NCBI GenBank assembly: GCA_020861125.1
Contig: JAJBSZ010000350.1
Location: 1 to 11,671, forward strand
Length of the DNA: 11,671 nt
Reading direction: 5' to 3'
Source: Planctomycetota bacterium
GTDB taxonomy: Bacteria > Planctomycetota > SZUA-567
Position numbers and translations under genes: made by a program. The notes beneath the pieces were generated by a model. It made no database searches, had not been told where the DNA came from, and saw nothing but the letters and a program-made list of their open reading frames with translations. How positions within the stretch are numbered: the stretch's first letter is position 1; every line of letters begins with the position of its first letter. Of the stretch, positions 6,276 through 11,671 are shown piece after piece.

Positions 6276-7175
6276 ATGCCGAATTGGACGAAAGTTCTTG
6301 AGGAAATAAAGGCCTGCCCAAGCCAACCATCGTCGCTGGATGTAGTGCGGCGAAAATATTTCCAGAAATATCATGAAATGACGGGGCGAAATGCTATTGC
6401 CTATTATTCGGGTTGGCTGGTGGTGGGCGCCTGCGCCGGAGTGGACGTTAATGATATGGACACAAACGGTTTCATGAACGCCATTCATGGTATGGATTGT
6501 TCCAAAGGGTTGGATATTATATTGCATACACCCGGAGGCGCCATCGCTGCCGCCGAACATCTGGTTACCTACCTCCGGGCGAAGTTTGGCTCTGACATCA
6601 AGGCTGTCGTTCCGCAAATAGCTATGTCCGCCGGTACAATGATTGCGTGTTCCTGCCGGTCCATAGTTATGGGAAAGCAAAGTGCGCTAGGACCGATTGA
6701 TCCACAGATCAATGGAGTACCGGCGAAAGGTGTTGTCGAGGAATTTTTGAAAGCCATAGAGGAGGCTCGTGAAAATCCCGAATCAATACCAATGTGGCAA
6801 ACCATCATAAGTAAATACCATCCGACCTTCATTGATTCATGCCAGAAGGCATGGAACCGTTCCTTGCGCATGGTAAAGCAGTGGTTGACCGAAAATATGC
6901 TTGCCGGCAAGCCGGAATCTTTTATTGACGGCGTAGTGAATAATCTTGCCACCATCGGTCATGACGGCGGCCACGACGTCCATATATCCCAGAGGCACGC
7001 GGTTGATCTCGGACTGGTGGTCGAATCCATGGAAGACAACCAGGAGTACCAGGATTTACTGCTCACTCTCCACCATTGCTTCATTCACACCATGGAGAAA
7101 TCTTTTTTTCTTAAGGCCATCGAAAACCATAATGGCGTTGCCACCTTTTACCGTGCGGTTCCACAAAAATCATAA
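6276..7175 (+). CDS. ClpP-class/SppA-like serine protease, SDH_sah family-like
   Basis: A 299-aa member of the ClpP/crotonase-fold serine proteases. LDIILHTPGGAIAAAEHL (79-96) is the oxyanion-region GG motif, VPQIAMSAGTMIACSC (112-127) contains the nucleophile S118 in AMSAGT, and SALGPIDPQ (136-144) is the conserved loop after it. These three motifs match the 'serine dehydrogenase proteinase' (SDH_sah) group, whose name is historical. There is no signal peptide and no strong membrane helix, so it is probably cytosolic, unlike SppA or NfeD proteases. The start relies on coupling to the 61-aa gene, with only three bases between them and no separate Shine-Dalgarno site. Base composition is far lower in G+C than both flanks, which suggests acquisition. 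Substrate is unknown. Members of such families occur in mobile or defence regions, but nothing else of that kind is in the window. Confidence 0.85.
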   Translation: MPNWTKVLEEIKACPSQPSSLDVVRRKYFQKYHEMTGRNAIAYYSGWLVVGACAGVDVNDMDTNGFMNAIHGMDCSKGLDIILHTPGGAIAAAEHLVTYLRAKFGSDIKAVVPQIAMSAGTMIACSCRSIVMGKQSALGPIDPQINGVPAKGVVEEFLKAIEEARENPESIPMWQTIISKYHPTFIDSCQKAWNRSLRMVKQWLTENMLAGKPESFIDGVVNNLATIGHDGGHDVHISQRHAVDLGLVVESMEDNQEYQDLLLTLHHCFIHTMEKSFFLKAIENHNGVATFYRAVPQKS

Positions 7176-7235
7176 GTTGCCACACTCCACCGTAACCTAG
7201 CGTAGGCAAAACAGGAGGTGGCCGTTTCCTTATAA

Positions 7236-8027
7236 CTACCGCCCTTCCCCGCAGGCCTGCCGGACCTTGCTGAATACCGCCGCTGCGCCGGCGGCGAGGA
7301 AGTTGAAGTCGCTGCCCACGCTCAGGAAATCCACGCCGCGACCGAGCCATTCGGCGATGAGATCGTCGCCGTTGGCGCCGTAGCCGAACGATGCGCCCAC
7401 CGGGACGCCAGCCCGCTTGCTCTTGGCGACGAAGGCGTCGAACACCCGCTGCACCTCCGGATCGGACAACTGCGTCAGCTTGCCCATGGAGCCGCTCAGG
7501 TCCATCGGGCCACAGACCAGGGCGTCGATGCCGGGCACGGCCAGAATCTCCTCCAGGTGCTCCACCGCCCGGTAGTCCTCGATCTGGGGGATGCACCAGA
7601 CCTTTTTGCTCTCCCGCTCCACCCATTCGCCGGTTGGAATGCGGCCGTAGCCGGTGGCCCGCTGCGGGCCGTAGCCGCGCACGCCGTCCGGTGGATAGCG
7701 CACCGCCGCTACCGCCAGGCGCGCTTCACTGGCGTCGCGCACATTCGGGAAGATGATGCCGTCCGGTCCCATCTCCAAGATGGCTTTGGCCTGCACCGGA
7801 TCGCAGCAGGGGATCCGCACCAAAACCGCCGCTTCGGTGAGGTGGGCCGCCATGATCATCAGGTTCAACTCCTTACGGTCGATTGCCGAATGCTCAACGT
7901 CGATCCACAGGAAGTCGAAGCCCTGCATGCCGAAAATCTCGGGAATGACTGGTTCGGCGATCTGGCAGTGGGTACCGACGAACACCTCGCCCCGATCGAA
8001 CTTGGCTCGCAACGCTTCGCTGCGCAT
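7236..8027 (-). CDS. HpcH/HpaI family 2-oxo-acid aldolase
   Basis: A 263-aa class II (metal-dependent) aldolase of the HpaI/HpcH fold that cleaves a 4-hydroxy-2-oxoacid to pyruvate (or a related 2-oxoacid) and an aldehyde. Catalytic residues fall one place off the E. coli HpaI numbering: H46 in WIDVEHS, R71 in VRIP, E150 in PQIED and D176 in GPMDLSGSMG. FPNVRD (93-98) and RGYGPQRAT (117-125) complete the active site. The length is normal for the family. The start at 8027 has GAAAGG about 7 bases upstream. The gene is convergent with the protease gene (60 bases between the stops), and tRNA-Cys lies upstream on the same strand. With no partner genes of an aromatic-acid pathway beside it, the physiological aldehyde cannot be named. 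Confidence 0.92.
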   Translation of the reverse strand: MRSEALRAKFDRGEVFVGTHCQIAEPVIPEIFGMQGFDFLWIDVEHSAIDRKELNLMIMAAHLTEAAVLVRIPCCDPVQAKAILEMGPDGIIFPNVRDASEARLAVAAVRYPPDGVRGYGPQRATGYGRIPTGEWVERESKKVWCIPQIEDYRAVEHLEEILAVPGIDALVCGPMDLSGSMGKLTQLSDPEVQRVFDAFVAKSKRAGVPVGASFGYGANGDDLIAEWLGRGVDFLSVGSDFNFLAAGAAAVFSKVRQACGEGR

Positions 8028-8215
8028 GGGAATTCCTTTCTGTCTTCGGAATCGCCGGGCCGACCGGTCCGGTGGGTGAAGGATTTAGATACGGTGTTCA
8101 ACGGATGCACGGCCGCCATGGCGGCGGGCGAAGCCTGGCTATCGGCCTGGCACGGCCGGAATAAGGGTTGCAAAAGTCGAGCGATCGGGGAAGATCCGTG
8201 GTCCGGGAGGAAAAC

Positions 8216-8290
8216 TGGAGGCGGCGACCAGAGTCGAACTGGTGAATGATGGTTTTGCAAACCATTGCCTTACCACTTGGCTACGCCGCC
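8216..8290 (-). tRNA. tRNA-Cys (anticodon GCA)
   Basis: Read on the minus strand the cloverleaf is complete: acceptor GGCGGCG pairing with CGCCGCC, a D arm with AGTGGTAAGGC, anticodon stem ATGGT/ACCAT around loop TTGCAAA (GCA at 8256-8258 on the plus strand as TGC), a 5-base variable loop and a T arm ACCAG-TTCGACT-CTGGT. The discriminator is U, as expected for tRNA-Cys, and the 3' CCA is encoded (8216-8218). Confidence 0.97.
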
Positions 8291-8329
8291 CTGAAATCAC
8301 GCGGAAACTGCCGGAAAGGTGAAAACGGT

Positions 8330-8357
8330 AGCATATGGAAACCCTCGGTCCCGTCAA
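8330..8357 (-). promoter_or_regulatory. Candidate promoter of tRNA-Cys
   Basis: On the minus strand TTGACG (8352-8357) is separated by 16 bases from TATGCT (8330-8335). This is a good sigma70-type match, giving a predicted start about 33 bases before the mature tRNA end. The -10 touches the ATG of the divergent CPBP gene, and the -35 lies inside that coding sequence. Confidence 0.5.
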
Positions 8358-9132
8358 GGAAAAACCGCCCGTAAACGGCAAGCTCCCCTGGGAATCGGAC
8401 GATGCCGACGACCGGCCCGGTTTCCAAATCCGGGATCTCCTGCGCTTTTTTGCGGTGGACGTCATCCTCATCATGTTTATCCGCCTGCTTCTCGGCATGG
8501 GATTCTTTCCCGATGTGGACACGTACGTCGCCGGTATCCTCACCGGCAAGGTGGTTCTCCTCCTGTACCTCGTCTGGTTGGTGCGGCACCGCAACAACGC
8601 CTGGCGCGAGGCCGGCGCCAGCAGCGCCGGTCGGCCCTGGGCCTGGCCCGTGTGCATCGTCGGCTATGCCGCCGTTTTCCCCCTCCTCATCCACCTCGAG
8701 GCCATCAACCGCGTGATCCTGCAAACCCTGTACGAATGGGCGGACATGGTCTACCGGCCGCAGCCCCAGGACGTCATCATCCTCATCTTCGAGGACATCC
8801 TCGCCACGCCCATGCGCGGGGTTTTGATCCTGTTCACGGTGGCGGTCGGTCCGGCCATGGAAGAGCTGGCCTTTCGCGGCCTGGGGATGGACGCCTTCCG
8901 CCGGGCCCGGGGCACGGTGTGGGCCGTGATCTGGACGAGCCTGCTCTTCGGATTGTACCACTTCAGTCTGGATTTGTTGATACCCCTGACCGCCTTGGGA
9001 GCAATATTTGCCGCGGCGCGGCTGGTGTCCCGGTCGCTGTGGTGCGGGGTGATGGTGCATTGCCTGCACAATACCGTCACCCTGCTTCTCATGGCACGGG
9101 AGATCAACGGCTTCGGCGCCGACTGGTGGTAA
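8335..9132 (+). CDS. CPBP (CAAX/bacteriocin-processing) family intramembrane metalloprotease
   Basis: A 265-aa polytopic membrane protein. Residues 1-30 are polar and charged, then hydrophobic helices follow from about 37. The CPBP (Abi, Rce1-like) catalytic motifs are all present: EELAFRG (176-182, with E176, E177, R181), FGLYHFS (205-211, H209) and HCLHN (242-246, H242 and N246), which form the metal site and active-site pocket. The family includes prenyl-protein proteases, bacteriocin self-immunity and maturation proteins, and many of unknown substrate. An in-frame TAG at 8329 makes 8335 the earliest start; the AGGTG at 8317-8321 is 13 bases away, so translation may be modest or begin later. 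No bacteriocin precursor is seen nearby. It is divergent from tRNA-Cys, and its own promoter is not obvious. Confidence 0.88.
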   Translation: METLGPVKEKPPVNGKLPWESDDADDRPGFQIRDLLRFFAVDVILIMFIRLLLGMGFFPDVDTYVAGILTGKVVLLLYLVWLVRHRNNAWREAGASSAGRPWAWPVCIVGYAAVFPLLIHLEAINRVILQTLYEWADMVYRPQPQDVIILIFEDILATPMRGVLILFTVAVGPAMEELAFRGLGMDAFRRARGTVWAVIWTSLLFGLYHFSLDLLIPLTALGAIFAAARLVSRSLWCGVMVHCLHNTVTLLLMAREINGFGADWW

Positions 9133-9172
9133 AAAAAACCGCTTTTCGGCGAAGGTCCGGCCATGGTTTTTT
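9133..9172. terminator. Possible bidirectional terminator after the CPBP gene
   Basis: AAAAAACC (9133-9140) and GGTTTTTT (9165-9172) are inverted arms enclosing 24 G+C-rich bases, directly after the stop at 9130-9132. The T run follows the structure on the plus strand. The stem is largely A-T, so stability depends on the enclosed sequence. Confidence 0.45.
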
Positions 9173-9185
9173 ATACCCTTTTATA

Positions 9186-9214
9186 TGGACAAGAAACCCG
9201 TCTGCCGGTACTAT
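9186..9214 (+). promoter_or_regulatory. Candidate sigma70-type promoter of fabH-metW
   Basis: TGGACA (9186-9191), an exact 17-base spacer, then TACTAT (9209-9214): 5 of 6 and 4 of 6 to consensus. The predicted start near 9221 leaves a leader of about 310 bases before fabH. Confidence 0.5.
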
Positions 9215-9220
9215 GACCCT

Positions 9221-9529
9221 CCGCGGAACCGCCGTTTCGGCTCGGCCGGAACGGCGTCGTGATTGTATGGTTGCCAGAAGGGCTGTGGTCAGCCCCGGGG
9301 GCCCGATGCCGTCGGGAAAACGAGAGTATCCGCCTGAAATTTGCTGGCGGTAGGTCGTCGCGTCGGTCCCGGTGCGATGGTTACGAAGTTGCGCCGGAAC
9401 GGATTGCTAACACCGCCTCTGTCCACCGCCCGGTGGCGGCGGCACCGGCGGGAGTAGCTCCTGTGCCAAGGCTACCGGCATTAATTACCGTCTGAGGCCG
9501 CCCCGGCGGTGCGGGGTGAAGGGAAACGT
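9221..9529 (+). ncRNA. Long structured leader (or small RNA) ahead of fabH
   Basis: Between the candidate promoter and fabH there is no convincing gene but a series of stem-loops: 9230-9256 (CGCCGTT/AACGGCG with inner GGC/GCC), 9280-9295 (GGGCTG-TGGT-CAGCCC), 9302-9316 (CCCGA/TCGGG), 9330-9350 (CCGCC/GGCGG), 9369-9397 (nine pairs including two G-U pairs, 11-base loop), 9423-9436 (CCACCG/CGGTGG), 9441-9467 (GGCAC/GTGCC with inner GGAG/CTCC) and 9498-9509 next to the ribosome site. It matches none of the tmRNA, SRP, 6S or RNase P landmarks I know. High G+C makes chance hairpins likely, so this is a candidate only. Confidence 0.35.
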
Positions 9530-10528
9530 ATGAATCTCAACAAGCTTCGCCATGCCAACATTACCGGCACCGGGAGTTATCTGCCGGAAAAGCGGATCAC
9601 GAATTTCGACCTCGAGAAGATGGTGGAAACCACGGACGAATGGATCCGGCAGCGGACCGGCATCGTCGAGCGGCGCATGGCGGCGCCCGATCAGGCCACC
9701 AGCGACCTCGCCTTCGAGGCTGCCCAACGGGCCATCGCCGACGCCGGACTCCAGCCCACGGACATCGACCAAATCATCGTCGCCACCGTCACCCCGGACA
9801 CCGCCTTCCCGGCCACCGCCTGCCGGCTGCAGGATCGCCTGGGCTGCCGGCAGATCCCGGCTTTCGACCTCTCCGCCGCCTGCTCCGGCTACATCTACGG
9901 TTTGGCCGTGGCCCGCACCGCCATCGCCGCCGGTACGGCCGAGCATGTCCTGGTGGTGGGTGCCGAGACCCTGACCCGTTTCACCGACTACACCGACCGC
10001 GGAACCTGCATCCTCTTTGGCGACGGCGCCGGCGCCACCGTCCTGTCCCGGGTTGACCCGTCGGACATCGGCATCATCGACACCCATTTTGCCGCCGACG
10101 GTTCGGGCGGCGACCTGATGATCCTGCCCGGCGGCGGCTCCCGCAACCCGCCGTCCGAGGCGATGCTGGCGGAGCGCCTGAACTTCATCAACATGAAGGG
10201 CCGGGCGGTGTACAAGAACGCCATTTCCAAGATCGTCAAGCTGGTGACCGAATCGCTGCACCGCTGTAACCTCACCATGGACGATGTCAATCTGATCATC
10301 CCGCACCAGATGAACGCCCGGATCATCGAAAGCGCGGCCAAGCATCTGGAAATCCCGCTGGAACGGATTTTCATCAACATCGATCGCTACGGCAACACCT
10401 CCGCCGCCACCGTTCCCATCGCCATCGACGAGGCCAAGCGCGAAGGCCGGCTGAAGAAGGGCGATCTGGTGGCGCTGGTGGCCTTCGGCGGTGGTATGAC
10501 CTGGGCCTCCGCCCTTCTGAGATGGTAG
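9530..10528 (+). CDS. fabH: Beta-ketoacyl-ACP synthase III (FabH)
   Basis: A 332-aa thiolase-fold enzyme that starts fatty-acid synthesis by condensing an acyl-CoA with malonyl-ACP. The Cys-His-Asn triad is intact: C118 in SAACSGYIYG, H259 in IPHQMNARI and N289 in RYGNTSAAT. TTDEWIRQRTGI (34-45) and the C-terminal GGGMTWASALLRW are typical of FabH. The start at 9530 has GAAGGGA (9518-9524) five bases upstream; an in-frame GTG at 9509 is rejected for lack of a ribosome site. The length is that of ordinary FabH. It stands without plsX, rpmF or fabD, and overlaps the methyltransferase downstream, so a specialised primer-condensing role is possible, but the sequence looks like housekeeping FabH. 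Confidence 0.95.
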   Translation: MNLNKLRHANITGTGSYLPEKRITNFDLEKMVETTDEWIRQRTGIVERRMAAPDQATSDLAFEAAQRAIADAGLQPTDIDQIIVATVTPDTAFPATACRLQDRLGCRQIPAFDLSAACSGYIYGLAVARTAIAAGTAEHVLVVGAETLTRFTDYTDRGTCILFGDGAGATVLSRVDPSDIGIIDTHFAADGSGGDLMILPGGGSRNPPSEAMLAERLNFINMKGRAVYKNAISKIVKLVTESLHRCNLTMDDVNLIIPHQMNARIIESAAKHLEIPLERIFINIDRYGNTSAATVPIAIDEAKREGRLKKGDLVALVAFGGGMTWASALLRW

Positions 10529-11283
10529 GAATGGACAAGCGGCTGCGCGAGATCAGCGGTAAAGTGGATCGGAGCGAACTTTCCGCCCTGCTTCGCCTCA
10601 TGGGCGAAAAGGTGGATCCGTCCCTCTTGCAGTTCCTCCTGCAGCAGGGCCGGCAGTTTTTGGAAAGCGTGGGGTCGTCCGAAGCGCCGCCCGAAGGCGA
10701 TGCCAAATGGCAGTATCCGGTGGTGGGTCGGGAGATCCCGGACGGGGCGTCGATCCTCGACCTCGGCTGCGGCGAGGGCCGGTTGCTGGCCTGGCTGGCC
10801 CGGGAGAAAAATGCCCGCGTCCAGGGGGTGGAGCTGGATGCCGACCAGGTGGCCATCTGCGTCGAAAAAGGCATCCCGGTAATCCAGACGGACCTCGATC
10901 TCGGGCTCAAGGTGTTTCCCGACAAGTGCTTCGACTACGTCATCCTCGAAGAAACCCTGCAGACCCTGCGCCACCCGGACGGCATCATCGCCGAAATGCG
11001 GCGGGTGGGCCGGCGCGGCATCGTCACCTTCCCCAACTTCGGTTACTGGCGGGTCCGGCTGGACCTGGCGGTCCGGGGCCGGATGCCGGTTACCGGCTGG
11101 CTGCCCCACCGCTGGTACGAAACCCCCAACATCCACCTCTTTTCCATCCAGGACTTCATCGATTACGCCAATGAAATCGGCATGAAACTGCTTTCCGTCC
11201 ATGTGCTGGAGAGCGGTGACAGCCGGCCGTACCGCCGGGGAGACAACCTCTACGCCGAGGAGGCGCTGGTCCTGTTCGAATAG
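10522..11283 (+). CDS. metW: MetW-like SAM-dependent methyltransferase-fold protein with N-terminal extension
   Basis: A 253-aa protein (250 if the ATG at 10531 is used; neither start has a clear Shine-Dalgarno site, and the first overlaps fabH by 7 bases). From about residue 75 it follows MetW: SILDLGCGEGRLLAWL (77-92, SAM site), DLDLGLKVFPDKCFDYVILEETLQ (124-147), FPNFGYW (170-176), GRMPVTGWLPHRWYETPNIH (186-205). MetW normally has about 200 residues and works with MetX in methionine synthesis. Here about 60-70 extra helical, charged residues precede the domain, and metX is not adjacent. Coupling to fabH suggests co-expression. Function as MetW is inferred from motifs alone. Confidence 0.85.
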   Translation: MVGMDKRLREISGKVDRSELSALLRLMGEKVDPSLLQFLLQQGRQFLESVGSSEAPPEGDAKWQYPVVGREIPDGASILDLGCGEGRLLAWLAREKNARVQGVELDADQVAICVEKGIPVIQTDLDLGLKVFPDKCFDYVILEETLQTLRHPDGIIAEMRRVGRRGIVTFPNFGYWRVRLDLAVRGRMPVTGWLPHRWYETPNIHLFSIQDFIDYANEIGMKLLSVHVLESGDSRPYRRGDNLYAEEALVLFE

Positions 11284-11298
11284 CCTGGTGAAAATTTC

Positions 11299-11329
11299 TT
11301 GGAAGGTCGGAGGCGGCTTGCGGTATACT
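11299..11329 (+). promoter_or_regulatory. Candidate promoter of the deoxyribosyltransferase-like gene
   Basis: TATACT (11324-11329) is a 5 of 6 match to the -10 consensus. TTGGAA (11299-11304) is a possible -35 with a long 19-base spacer. It lies 15 bases after the metW stop and would start RNA near 11336, just before the hairpin. Confidence 0.4.
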
Positions 11330-11341
11330 GGTCGCCCGGTG

Positions 11342-11363
11342 CGCCGCCGTCGTGACGGCGGCG
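11342..11363 (+). promoter_or_regulatory. Strong leader hairpin before the last gene
   Basis: Perfect 10-bp inverted repeat CGCCGCCGTC / GACGGCGGCG around GT; a realistic fold is 9 bp with a CGTG loop. It follows the candidate promoter and precedes the ribosome site by about 25 bases, so it would sit at the very 5' end of the new transcript. Without a T run it is less likely to be the metW terminator, though it may protect or end that mRNA. Confidence 0.5.
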
Positions 11364-11398
11364 GTTAGCTGTTTCCGCAGCGAGACTTGGAGATCGGC

Positions 11399-11671
11399 GT
11401 GCGCATCTATTTCGCGGCGTCCCTGTTCACCCAGGTGGAACGCAAGTGGAACCGCATGGTGGCGGAAGCGTTGCGGCTGGCCTGGCCGGAACTGACCGTG
11501 GTGTTGCCGCAGGATTTCAAGCCCTCCGGTACCTACAACCACAGCCGGCACTACGGGTCCCTGTTCCGGATGTGCGTGTCTGGAATTGACACCGCCGACG
11601 CCGTCCTGGCCATCCTGGACGGGGCGGAGGTGGATTCCGGAGTGGCGTGGGAGGTGGGGTATGCCTATGCC
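11399..11671 (+). CDS. Nucleoside 2-deoxyribosyltransferase-like protein (3' partial)
   Basis: The first 91 residues of a Rossmann-like protein running off the window. The GTG start at 11399 is supported by GGAGA (11389-11393) five bases upstream, and no ATG lies near it in frame. It begins MRIYFAASLFTQVER, the family's beta-alpha nucleotide-site opening, and reaches DTADAVLAILDGAEVDSGVAWEVGYA (64-89). There the family has its D-x-D-x-G and nucleophilic Glu, here probably the E of WEVGYA (E86). The family moves 2-deoxyribose between bases, or hydrolyses nucleotide N-glycosidic bonds (DNPH1/Rcl type). The length and C-terminal substrate loop, which separate these, are outside the window. Confidence 0.8.
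   Translation, partial: MRIYFAASLFTQVERKWNRMVAEALRLAWPELTVVLPQDFKPSGTYNHSRHYGSLFRMCVSGIDTADAVLAILDGAEVDSGVAWEVGYAYA

Noticed and set aside
7176..7235. Possible bidirectional terminator between the protease and the aldolase
   Set aside because: GCCAC/GTGGC and CCTA/TAGG pairings are short and bulged, with no T run.
9479..9487. CATTAATTA near fabH resembling the foldback arm's CATTAATTAATG
   Set aside because: Only 9 bases match and the surrounding sequence is unrelated, so chance is likely.
9259..9495. 78-codon frame in the fabH leader
   Set aside because: GTG start without a Shine-Dalgarno site, Arg/Ala/Pro-rich product with no motif, and the region is better explained by RNA structure.
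1..11671. CRISPR arrays or tandem direct repeats
   Set aside because: I saw no regularly spaced direct repeats in the window; the only large repeat is inverted.

Overview
The window is high-G+C bacterial DNA. A representative coding stretch, 4621-4680, is 46/60 G+C. Genes are densely packed, short overlaps are common, and Shine-Dalgarno sites are of the AGGAG type. An Ehr-type (hydrogenase-4-related) membrane complex, an EpsC-type serine acetyltransferase, tandem ATP-grasp ligases and MetW together suggest an anaerobic or facultative lineage related to the former Deltaproteobacteria (for example Desulfobacterota). This is inference from gene types, not from a marker gene.

Layout. 1-2433 (+): the end of an energy-converting membrane complex, with a HyfF-like proton-translocating subunit (5' end cut by the window) overlapping a NuoC/NuoD-fused HyfG-like large subunit. 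The large subunit lacks the four cysteines of a [NiFe] site, so it is an Ehr or complex-I-like module and not a hydrogenase. 2434-2924: a non-coding gap almost filled by a 413-bp foldback element (2467-2879) with 93-bp terminal arms that are 95% identical. 2925-5912 (+): a three-gene operon of serine O-acetyltransferase and two D-Ala-D-Ala-ligase-like ATP-grasp enzymes, with overlapping ends, which probably builds a small peptide-like or amino-acid-derived product. About 5950-7200 (+): a lower-G+C island (6061-6120 is 26/60 G+C) carrying a 61-aa orphan protein coupled to a ClpP-class (SDH_sah-like) serine protease. 7236-8027 (-): an HpcH/HpaI aldolase. 8216-8290 (-): tRNA-Cys(GCA). Its candidate promoter overlaps the start of the divergent CPBP membrane protease gene (8335-9132, +). 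9133-9529: a 397-bp gap with a terminator-like repeat, a good sigma70-type promoter and a chain of stem-loops leading into fabH (9530-10528, +). fabH overlaps a metW-like methyltransferase (10522-11283, +). From 11399 (+) a nucleoside 2-deoxyribosyltransferase-like gene runs off the end, preceded by its own candidate promoter and a strong leader hairpin.

Most promising for novelty are the foldback element, the structured fabH leader, the acetyltransferase/double ATP-grasp operon and the small-protein/protease pair in the low-G+C island. None could be checked against databases here.
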